From the NCBI GenBank assembly GCA_034440615.1, contig JAOTOM010003171.1:62001-126000 (forward strand): a stretch of 64,000 nucleotides of DNA, in the 5' to 3' direction. The notes beneath the pieces are model-generated. The model was not told the DNA's origin. It saw nothing but the letters and a program-made list of their open reading frames with translations, and did not search any database. Of this stretch, positions 55,390-64,000 are shown one piece after another; position 1 is the first letter of the stretch, and each line of letters begins with the position of its first letter. A program made the position numbers and the translations under genes. The stretch comes from Ashinkailepas kermadecensis (taxonomy: Eukaryota > Arthropoda > Thecostraca > Neolepadidae).

Positions 55390-57190
55390 GTTGCTTACAA
55401 TTTTAATCAATGACATAGAAAACTGACTATCATCGAGTATTGGAAGATCAATCTTTGCTGATGATTTGGCTATTTGGTCATGTGCGGCGCGATCACCATC
55501 CATGGAGACAGCTACAGATGGCCGTAGCCTGTCTTGAAAGATGGACGATTGTAAACGGCGTTCGATTCTCTACCTCCAAAACGGTGTCTGTTCACTTCTG
55601 CCGACGTCGTCGCCACTGTCCAGAGATGGTTGTTCAGTTGTATGGCCAACAGATACCTGTCCGGCCAGCGGCTCGCTTCCTCGGCGTCATTCTGGACAGC
55701 CGACTATCCTACGGCGACCATCTCAACACATTTTAACACATTGCGAGATAAGTGCTTCCGAGCAATGAATATTATGAAATGTGTTTCACCAACTGAATAC
55801 GGAGCTGACAGGACAACTCTTGTAATGTTATATCGATCTCTTATGTGTTCAAAGCTGGATTACGCATTATTTGTATATGACGGTGCTAGTAGCTCCGGGA
55901 AGCAGAAACTCGACACAGTGCACCACACAACATTGCGGAACGTCACAGGGGAATTTCGGACGTCGCCAGTTGCGAGCATTTTGGCAGAGGCCCATGAGCC
56001 ATCGTTGACAAACAGACGCGAGAAGCTGGGACTCCGATATACAATAAAGCTGAGGAAGTTTCCAGCGCATCCCACATACAAATCCTTTTTTTCCACACCG
56101 TATGCTGTCGATTTTCCGTGGGCAGAGAGGTGAGAGACTACGACCATTCTGTATCAGAATTCGTCCGCTATTTCAAGAGGCTCAAATCCCACTGAGGGGT
56201 GTGGCGAGTACACACGCAAATTCCGCCATGGAAACTCACCTCACCAGAAATTGATGTCTCCCTTGCGACTTCCAAGAAAGGACACACCGTCCCAAAGTGT
56301 TTCAGAGCAGAAGCCTTGGAGCTACTATAACTTTATCGTTGCTACCGTCGAACATACAATGACGGGTCCAAGACAGTCAATGGAACTGGTTGTGCATTTG
56401 CATGTCGGACAGCTACGATATCTTTACTTTACCACCACACGCATCTGTATACACTGCAGAGTCGGTTGCGATTAATAAGACATTATGTTTATTGAGGTTG
56501 GAGATGAACCCTACATCTTATTTTAACAGACTCGTTGAGTAGCCTTCGGGCCCTTCAGTCTTTTCACCTATCAAACCATTTTCATCAAGAAATCCTAGTA
56601 CAATTGACAGTATTGCGTAGAGCGGGTAAGAGGATTACCTTCTGTTGGGTACTGAACCATACCGGTATCACGGGAAATGAGCTGGCTGACGCTGCAGCCA
56701 AGCGTGCCGCGGAGTCACGTAGAACTCGAGCTCTGCCCCTCCCCTCCAGTGATTACTACGCAAGAGTAAATGCCTTCCTCCAAAGAAAGTGGCAAGAAAG
56801 CTGGAACTCACAGGTCTTAAACAAACTCCGATATGTCAAGCTAGTTCTGACACCATGGACATCATCGCTGAAAAAAGGTAGGGGAGAAGAGATGATTCTG
56901 GCACGCTTGCGAATAGGGCACACGTATGCAAGACACGGTTACCTTTTGAGAAGGGAGGCGAGGCCACGCTGTTCCCGATGTGGTTCACCTATGACAGTTC
57001 GGCACATACTGTTTTCTTGCCCCAACCTCATGGTGGAACGAAGGCGTCACTTCGATTCTAATTTCCACGAATTGTCGCACTGTGATGTTACAGGTAACAA
57101 TTCTGGGATCGTCCAGACAGGCCGAATATATCGATATATCGACTGCAAATTAGATCAAATTAGATCAAATTAGATCTTTCAAAACGGGGA
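55390..57190 (+). pseudogene. I-like LINE remnant: RT end and RNase H
   Basis: From about 55390 the frame fragments give RSIFADDLAIWS (the RT catalytic FADD at about 55452-55463). Next come KTVSVHFCRRRR, LYRSLMCSKLDYALFVYDGA, KLGLRYTIKLRKFPAHPTYK, and RNase H blocks in several frames. After 56535 a long frame carries CWVLNHTGITGNELADAAAKR, LARLRIGHTYARHGYLLRRE and CSRCGSPMTVRHILFSC. At least three frameshifts or stops interrupt it. It lies in the same orientation and family as the copy at 62040 and opposite to the SLC23 exons. It is 5'-truncated. Confidence 0.87.
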
Positions 57191-57652
57191 GACATGTCCT
57201 CCAAAAAACAGCTAATGCTACACCCATGGAAACAGGCATATCACATAAATTGAAACGTCATTTCTGGGCTCTTGTCGCTTCAGAAGTGCAATGTGAATGC
57301 ATTTGCTACAGGTTGAAGAACTGGAAACCAACAAAATTAGATCCATGCTTCCATCATACATTCTGAGGAATTCTTGGTGAAAAAAGAGCATTGGAATGGA
57401 CGGTTCTGCATGATCTATTGACATAATATGGTGAAGATACCAGACAATGTAGCTCCTCGTCGTTACTCAACCAAAGGCATGTAACTAGATGCTCGATAAT
57501 GGTGATCTCTTTCTATACAATTGTACACCTGGAACCTGGGAACCATTGGATGTCGCGATGTCATCGATGATTGAAGCTCGGGTCCATTACTGGGACACAG
57601 GGACCTGCCACCTGTCTGTCAGCAACATTTCGGCGATTGTCAACCACTTCAC
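57191..57652 (-). other. SLC23 intron sequence
   Basis: This is the 3'-flanking intron of the SLC23 exon on the minus strand. Nothing else is recognised. The next SLC23 exon, expected to begin with a GSR-containing segment, was not found to the left within this window. Confidence 0.5.
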
Positions 57653-57792
57653 CTTGGTGATGCCGATGGCGCCGATATTCTCGCTGTAGCTGGTGGTGCC
57701 GTTGCCGGTGCCGAAGAGGCCGGCGATGAGGCAGCCGATGCCTTCCACTCCGAGTCCGCGGTTAATGGCGTGCACCGGTGGTGCCGGAGCCC
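57653..57792 (-). CDS. SLC23A1/2: SLC23 (ascorbate/nucleobase) transporter exon, [14 protein letters not shown]
   Basis: The minus-strand exon starts after CTGTGACAG (acceptor AG at 57794-57793). Two bases complete the Gly from the exon at 60145, and 46 codons follow to ATCACCAAG before the donor GTGAAG. The product [19 protein letters not shown] and [20 protein letters not shown] then GITK is the most conserved stretch of SLC23 transporters, which carry ascorbate (or nucleobases) with sodium across the plasma membrane. The [14 protein letters not shown] motif belongs to the transport core of the NAT/SLC23 fold. The first bases of the exon are repeated about 13 times in the array directly upstream. 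A1 versus A2 cannot be told apart here. Confidence 0.93.
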
Positions 57793-58440
57793 CTGTCACA
57801 GAGTGGAGAGGAGGGGTCCGTTACCTGGTGGTGCCGGAGCCCCTGTCGCAGAGTGGAGAGGAGGGGTCCGTTACCTGGGGGTGCCGGAGCCCCTGTCGCA
57901 GAGTGGAGAGGAGGGTCCGTTACCTGGTGGTGCCGGAGCCCCTGTTGCAGAGTGGAGAGGAGGGTTCGTTACCTGGTGGTGCCGGAGCCCCTGTCGCAGA
58001 GTGGAGAGGAGGGGTCCGTTACCTGGGGGTCCCGGAGCCCCTGTCGCAGAGTGGAGAGGAGGGGTCCGTTACCTGGGGGGTACCAGAGCCCCTGTCGCAG
58101 AGTGGAGAGGAGGGGTCCGTTACCTGGTGGTGCCGGAGTCCCTGTCACAGAGTGGAGAGGAAGGGTCCGTTACCTGGTGGTGCCGGAGCCCCTGTCGTAA
58201 AGTGGAGAGGAGGGGTCCGTTACTTGGTGGTGCCGGAGCCCCTGTTACAGAGTGGAGAGGATGGGTTGGTTACCTGAGGGTGCCGAAGCCCCTGTCGCAG
58301 AGTGGAGAGGAAGGGTCCGTTACCTGGGGTGCCAGAGCCACTGTTAGAGAGTGGAGAGGAGTGGTCGGTTCCTGGGGGTGCCGGAGCCTCTGTTACAGAG
58401 TGGAGAGGAGGGGTCGGCTACCTGGGGGTGCCCGTGCCAG
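57793..58440 (-). repeat. 50-bp minisatellite of acceptor plus exon start plus donor (SLC23)
   Basis: Units begin near 57781, 57831, 57881, 57930, 57979, 58029, 58079, 58129, 58180, 58230, 58280, 58330 and 58379, with a partial at 58428. On the minus strand each reads as a pyrimidine-rich tract (CCCCTCCTCTCCACTCTG), CGACAG, an 18-nt piece GGGCTCCGGCACCACCAG (or CCCCAG), then GTAACGG. The first 15 nt of the piece equal the start of the true exon at 57792. AG is retained in all units and GT in nearly all; one near 58375 has lost it. Confidence 0.95.
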
Positions 58441-58780
58441 TACGAAATCGCTGACATCACAAGTCAAGAAAACATCCCAAAATAATTACTTTCAACCTAA
58501 ACGGCCCGAACACACATATGGTTTTTGAACATCAATTTACTTTCACTTGACTCGAAAGGTCGCTTCACGGGACGTAGAATAGTGAAATATATGACAAAGT
58601 CTGTTGCGAAATATAAAAGCAGTGGCGTCTGAAACAGTTCCAGATTTTCCTTAGTTTTTTTTGTTTGGGGGGGGGGGGGGAGGGAGAGCTTCTGCATCCG
58701 CCTATGTCACCGTTTGCAGAAAAGCATTTTGTTCTCAACCATGCAGCTGACTTTCACCACACTACGAAACTGAACCTGAG
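58441..58780. other. SLC23 intron sequence with G-run
   Basis: No repeat family is recognised except a G/T-run near 58645-58690. Confidence 0.5.
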
Positions 58781-58784
58781 ACTT

Positions 58785-59310
58785 TTGTATGAATGTGTCA
58801 TACAAAAGTGAGGAGGTCATCAGGAAGCTTTACTGTGCATATGTCAGGCCACATTTAGAATACTGTGTCCAAGCTTGGTCCCCCAGTTATGAGAAAAATT
58901 GTTGGCTTTTAGAGAGAGTACAAAAGAGGGGAACAAAAATGGTTAACGGTATAGGCAACCTGGCACATGAGGAAAGATTGAAGAAATTGAATATGTTTTT
59001 ACTTAGATATAGTAGGCTGAGAGGAGATCTCATCGAGGTTTTTAAATTTGTTCATGGTCAGGAACAGGGATATCTCAGGGAAATGTTTGAATTTAACAGA
59101 AATGGTGCAATTAGAGGTCATCAATTCAAAATTAAAGTTAATCACAGCAGGACATTGTTAAGAAAGTCTTTCTTCACCAACAGGGTAGTCGAACACTGGA
59201 ACCAGCTGCCAGGAACCATTGTCAGTAGCAACACACTGAACGTCTTTAAAAACGGCATAGACAATCATTATAAGAATAGGGGGCTTGTTTTTCTGTATTC
59301 CAGGGAGGGC
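58785..59310 (+). pseudogene. CR1-like LINE 3' fragment (reverse transcriptase C-terminus)
   Basis: An open frame encodes the post-active-site part of a CR1/Jockey-superfamily RT: LYCAYVRPHLEYCVQAWSPS, LERVQKRGTKMV, ERLKKLNMFLLRYSRLRGDL, IEVFKFVHG, RGHQFKIK, RKSFFTNRVVEHWNQLP. These blocks are typical for 5'-truncated CR1-type copies in many animals. Upstream RT motifs are missing. No stop interrupts about 170 codons, so the insertion is relatively young. It differs clearly from the I-clade copies and lacks RNase H. Confidence 0.88.
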
Positions 59311-60144
59311 TCATATACGGATTTGGTGGGCAACTGGTTCAGTGTCCAAAAGTGCGACCAAGAAGGGCCCTTGTGGCTCATAGTTGCACTGATCTTTTAT
59401 GTCGTTATATGTCTTTATGAGATGTATTCTACAGAAATGTAGATCACGTTGCAAGAATCAAATGCCGTTTCCCTCGATAAACATCTCCAGTTAGCTTTCT
59501 GGATTTCAGGGAGAGGAGACAATGTGTACTCGCCGTCCCTAACTAATTCGCGGCACAGCAGAGCTCTCCCGTAATAGGGTTAAAACCGGTGGCAGCAAAA
59601 TTATTCTGGCCGCTGCCAGCCATGACCTGACCACGTCGCTGGCCAAGTCGCTCAACCCACGTGAGCGACCTCAAAGCTCTAGTGGCAACCCGGACATCGC
59701 TGCCGGCCCGAGAGCCGAGTCAGGTAGCACTCTGGGCTTTACACACGTCTTGACACAAATAAATCGTGCTTGGGTTTTAATGTGAAACGAGGTGCGGAAT
59801 ACAGAAAAACCGTGCATTTTTCATGAAATACACACTACTCTCTCACACCCCCTGCAAGAAAAAGATGGGATTGCTTCATGGCATTTAAAACAGGATCTAG
59901 TCAAGTTTTTCCTACACTTATTTGTCTTCCGAGTAGTTATGTGTTTTGCCTTAATAATGCGTCAAACTATTCAACTCCGAATGTATTGGCTTGCGCGCAG
60001 GCTGAAGTTTGATTTGTTTGACCATTTGATCAAGCAATCCCTATTTGCACTCTCGTCGCACATCAGGACCGGTGTGTTCACTTTCCTTCTATCTCCACTA
60101 CATGGCTCTTTTTTAAATGGCGCCCCGACTCCCACCCACTGTAC
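59311..60144. other. SLC23 intron sequence
   Basis: Nothing coding is recognised. The left part continues downstream of the CR1-like frame and may be the element's 3' UTR. Confidence 0.5.
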
Positions 60145-60298
60145 CTGATATTTTGGCGCACGCGTGGTAATCGCCGACCGATTCGATGATGGATGAGATC
60201 ACGCCGGCCAGCATGGCTATCACGGGCCCTATGTGCACGGTGGGGGCGCCCCACTGGCCAGGGTATGGCAGCCGGAACCAAACGGCCTCCCGCATCGT
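60145..60298 (-). CDS. SLC23A1/2: SLC23 transporter exon, [11 protein letters not shown]
   Basis: The minus-strand exon starts after CTGCCGACAG (AG at 60300-60299) with 51 codons and one base, and ends TCAG before the donor GTACAG at 60144-60139. The product [19 protein letters not shown] and [20 protein letters not shown] then KISG matches the SLC23 segment just before the GAPPPP-HAINRG loop. It contains one membrane helix ([17 protein letters not shown]). The split Gly codon joins in frame to the exon at 57792. The roughly 2.35-kb intron between them holds the 50-bp array and a CR1-like LINE. The upstream exon encoding the preceding helix and GYxART-like segment was not recognised to the right. 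Confidence 0.93.
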
Positions 60299-62040
60299 CT
60301 GTCGGCAGCAGGGCGGCGCGTTAATGACGTCATCACCTGCTAAACGGGACAGTAGGCGGTTTCACGCAAGATACCTTTACTAGAAGGTAGATCGAAGTTT
60401 TCCTTCAAGCCCGCATGACTTCATCCGAAGGTTTTTAGTATGGTATCAATATGGTTGCAGACGACTTTCCTCAAATCATACGCAATGGTTACTTTTATTT
60501 TGCCTCCTCTACAGGCAAATATATTTATGTTCCGCTGACTGAGTTATTAATCTTGTCCTGTTCTTTCCAGTGAACATTTGTTCCGACACATATTTTTATC
60601 ATGCATAGGCAAGGTTGGATTTGTGCATTGTAGTATTGCATGTTGAGAGGAATATTTTGTAGTCATCCAGTATGGAGAATATTTTTGTTCAAACCTTATG
60701 CATCCACTCAATTTGCACCCACTTTCGGTTAATTTTGAGCACTTTCACTTGATCACAGCAGCTCATTGTCAAACATAGGAGGTGACTTAGGAGATTCAAC
60801 CTCCAGATGAGAAAACAAGAAACAATTTTCAATTTTCTGGAGAGGAGTGTTCTGAATTCCAAAAATCCAGGAGCAGCCTATTTTTCCAAACATGTACCTA
60901 CCTACCTACATTGACATACAACAGTCATTGCAAACATAGCTCTTTCTAGGCCAGCTAGACCCAGGGCATGGTGCATTATTCCTTTATTAATTTTGCATGG
61001 ATTATTGATGATACATGCATAATTGAACATTTATGTACAATACAATCGTCATGCTATGAATTCCCTCCTGAAACTTTCCATGAGTTGCATGGAGTTCCAT
61101 GAGTTGAGTACAGTCTGATTTCCTGTAGTATGAATTCAGCATCTAGATAGAATGTTTGAATGTAACACATCTCTGTTTCAGGTGTCATGCCTTACTGTGC
61201 AGTACCAGAGGTGGCACTGGGCAGGCAACTTTAATAAAGAAGAAATCTGGTTACACCATTTTATCAGGATTCTGCCTTAGCAAAATCTCTTAGCATACAA
61301 TAAAACATGTCTAAGTTCTCAAATGTTGGGAACCAAGAGCATGCTCCAAGCATTTCAAATAAATTGATCAGAGAAGAAACCTAAAGAAAGAGCTGCTCAA
61401 CCCTGTCTCTTTGCAGATAATCAAATGTCTCCTACCATCAGCTATTCCCACCATAATATTCCCACCAGCCAATATCCTGGGTAATCCTGAAACTTTTTGT
61501 ATTAGTGATGTTTACATCATTTGCAACATTACGTTGTTGTTTTTCTTGCTTTGTTTGCATGTTGACAATGTTTTTCCTCCACGAAAAAAAGAGAATGGGC
61601 CTGGTTACGTTATCTCCTTTTATTTCAATATTTTGATACTTTTATCTGAGAACATAGATTAGGCTGGCTAATTTTATGTTAGGTTACCTTGCAAATTTAT
61701 AAAGCTTTCAATAATTAGTTATTGTATATGAACCAATTGAAAGCCCTCCTTTTTGGTATTATTTTGCTTTTCAACCAATGTTTGTGCTTGCTGGTAAAAA
61801 AAAATATGTTCTTTGTGCACCAAAATAACAATCACGATAAGACCCTATTTACCACTAAGTTATAGCTACACTAAGTTAGGGTCAAAGGTATGATAAATAT
61901 ATGACTTGGGTCAGATCTGCTGACTGAAATGGTGCATTTATGGGCTATATTTTTGTACAGAATGGACAAAGAATGAGGTTATCATGAGATAACAAGTGAG
62001 TGATGCCTATATTTAGGTTGATTCTTTCCATCAACAATTC
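60299..62040. other. Unannotated AT-rich DNA
   Basis: This is presumed SLC23 intron. No exon or element is recognised. Weak TAGGTTA-type words occur near 61665-61690. Confidence 0.5.
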
Positions 62041-62695
62041 TAGGATTTGTGTAAAATGCCGCCACACGCCACGGTCTTCACTGCGGAGTTGATGGCCATC
62101 AGCAAAACTCTTGCATACATCGAGGTTGACGACGATATTTTGCATGTTATTTTGACCGATTCTCTGAGCAGTCTTGTGGCGCTGCACAGTTTTAACCAGC
62201 AACATGTCATCGTACGAGACATTTTATCGCACCTTACTTCGCTGCATCGCATGAGAAAACAGGTCATACTTTGCTGGATTCCAGCACATGTCGGAATCCG
62301 TGGTAACGAGCTGGCCGACAGGGCTGCAAGGCGTGCAGCACAAGCGCCTAGGAGTCGCGTTCTCCCACTCCCTGCCAGTGACTACTACCCAATTATCTCA
62401 TCATTTATTCTCAGACAGTGGCAGGGCAAATGGGACCAAGTGGAGTTCAACAAATTAAAGGAAATCAAACCTTAGTTCCGTGGCCCTCGTCCTTCAGCCA
62501 AACTAGAAGGGACGAGGTAGCCATCTGTCGTCTCAGAATTGGTCACACTCTAGCAACACATAGGTATTTATTGTGCGGGGACGACAGGCCGAAATGTGTT
62601 AGGTGTAATGCCGCGCTGACTGTGCACCATGTGCTGGTGGCGTGCCAAGCATACACAGAAGAACGTAGGCGCCACTTCGGATAAGATGCGAATGC
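62041..62695 (+). pseudogene. I-like LINE remnant: RNase H and C-terminal tail
   Basis: The frame from about 62059 gives ATVFTAELMAISKTLAYIEV, ILTDSLSSLVAL and CWIPAHVGIRGNELADRAAR, the E, D and H/D blocks of a LINE RNase H. After a stop/frameshift at about 62473 come the tail blocks CRLRIGHTLATHRYLLCGDD and CVRCNAALTVHHVLVAC. It is 5'-truncated inside RNase H and is a sister of the copies at 21460 and 55390. Confidence 0.87.
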
Positions 62696-63180
62696 TCTGA
62701 GGTTGAAGAACTTATTGGGAGATTGTTACCGATTTATACACAATGGAACAGTTTTATGCTTCCTTGCGGAGATGGGATTTGACGTAATATATGCACCTGC
62801 CTAACTGATTACTTGTTTCCACAGATCTCAGATCAAGCGCCTTAATAGCTACCGATGTTTTATATTCGTTTGTGACAGTCTGACGCGTGCTTCAACATGC
62901 ATAAGAAGTCCCTGGGCCATTTCTGATCACAATGTTGTTTTTCTGGTGTTTTCTGATTTGACACTCATTCCTTTGGAAAATAAAAACTTCGAAAGATATA
63001 AGCACTTTAAGTTCAAGTTCCTCTGTCTAAGAAATCAGTCCAAGAAAAGAATATTAAAAACATTGAAATAACTTTTTTAAACAAGAAAAAGATTGACTAC
63101 ATGTACCTGCTATCCCACCTCAACAACATATGGGAAGTGTGGGGAAAAGATTTTGGGTCTGGGGGTATATAATGAAAAAT
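62696..63180. other. Unannotated DNA
   Basis: It probably begins with the 3' UTR of the I-like remnant. Nothing else is recognised. Confidence 0.5.
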
Positions 63181-63209
63181 AACATACAATTAGCAATACA
63201 AATTAATAC

Positions 63210-63330
63210 AACCTAACCTAGCCTACTGATGTTGGACGGCCTAAAACCTACCGATGTTGAATCACTTAAACGCACTAATATTGTATTACTTAAAACCTAC
63301 GGATGTTGGATTGCCTAAATATGACTTTAA
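63210..63330. repeat. Short degenerate tandem repeat, about 33-bp unit
   Basis: CCTACYGATGTTGGA followed by NGCCTAAA recurs three to four times (about 63221, 63250, 63298), preceded by a CCTAACCTAGCC word as in the 28-31 kb block. Confidence 0.6.
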
Positions 63331-64000
63331 AATGTGATTTTCAAAACAAATTGCAGAGGACTGTCCATAATAGCCACTGCACGTGAAGGGCATGTATTGT
63401 GACATAAATAAATAAATATATAAATAGGAAGACGTCAGCTTTCCACAGCCGCCGGCTGCCAGCGACCATCGTGCAGACAGCGGGTCAGGCGTGCACGGTC
63501 CAGGTCGCGGACCGCTGATAGGTCATTCACATTATGGCCAGATCAGGTCGCGAATGGTGCCGTTGTTGTGTCCGTTCCCGAAGCCGTCCCGTCGGCTCAT
63601 GCGACGTCATTTGCGCGAGGGGTATCTCAGCTGAGGCCACCATCAGTGGTAGCCTTACCCGCTGGCGTGTGTTCCCTTGCCGCCCCAGTTCAGCACATAG
63701 TCAGATCAAGTTCAAGCCGCGCTGTGACAGACGGTCACTACGTGTGCGCAGACCACTCGTACATTACGGCTGCGATGCGAGTGATGAATGAAAGCAGGCG
63801 AAGTTACAGGTGAAAGATTCTTATATTGTGAGTTCATGTCTGCATTGTTTTTCACCAACCACAGTTGGCGATCCACGCAGGTAGTCGTTCTGCTGCCGTT
63901 GTTATTTGGTTACGTTATAAATTCGCGATACATTCGTACTTGAAATACGTATGCGCAAATACACGTCAAAATCGTACTAAGAACATATTCGCACTCGATA
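63331..64000. other. Unannotated DNA, GC-rich part at 63440-63780
   Basis: The GC-rich stretch could hide an exon but no frame on either strand matches SLC23 or another family I know. Confidence 0.4.

Noticed and set aside
63430..63560. Possible upstream SLC23 exon on the minus strand (VRDLDRARLTRCLHDG)
   Set aside because: GC content is exon-like, but the residues do not match the SLC23 segment expected before WFRLPYP and the acceptor lacks a pyrimidine tract.

Overview
This is eukaryotic nuclear DNA, most likely from an arthropod. It carries spliced exons with GT/AG boundaries, tRNA-derived SINEs, I-clade LINEs, hAT-type elements, a broken RAG1/Transib-type transposase and stretches rich in TTAGGTTA/TAACCTAA words. 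I cannot fix the class from sequence alone; a crustacean or chelicerate is plausible because the exons are GC-rich and the introns are packed with minisatellites. Only two host genes are recognisable. All other long reading frames belong to mobile elements or are by-products of tandem repeats.

Layout. (1) 1-16.8 kb, plus strand: the C-terminal five exons of an LPGAT1-type lysophospholipid acyltransferase. Exon phases fit throughout, and they give about 312 residues ending at a TGA at 16791-16793. The first exon(s) lie upstream of the window or were not recognised. The introns are filled with minisatellites of 5 to 80 bp units, two SINEs, a duplicated Cys-rich segment and a degenerate CT-rich satellite. 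(2) 16.8-21.4 kb: more minisatellites and unannotated DNA. (3) 21.4-25.3 kb: nested insertions. An I-like LINE remnant is interrupted by a second LINE 3' end, which is itself split by a hAT-like element with an 8-bp target duplication. (4) 25.3-33.5 kb: a truncated SINE, degenerate repeats, AT-rich DNA with TTAGGTTA words, and repeated hAT-like ends. (5) 33.5-49.7 kb, minus strand: a head-to-tail cluster of one I-clade LINE family (copies A, B, fragment D, C). Copy B is nearly complete: ORF1 is intact and ORF2 is broken by one extra T. (6) 50.6-52.3 kb: a RAG1/Transib-superfamily transposase pseudogene. (7) 55.4-62.7 kb: two more I-like remnants and a CR1-like 3' fragment lie among two minus-strand exons of a SLC23 (ascorbate/nucleobase) transporter.

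The most unusual pattern is shared by both host genes. At three internal exons (LPGAT1 exons at 3838 and 13279, SLC23 exon at 57792) the intron's 3' end, its AG acceptor and the first 15-45 nt of the exon have been amplified into a minisatellite. In each array the repeated exon piece is followed by GT. The arrays are therefore strings of AG-[piece]-GT cassettes. In SLC23 the cassette is 18 nt, in frame and open. In the second LPGAT1 array it is 45 nt, in frame and open. A fourth array repeats the LPGAT1 stop-codon region into the 3' UTR. Whether any cassette is spliced cannot be decided from DNA, but transcripts would settle it.
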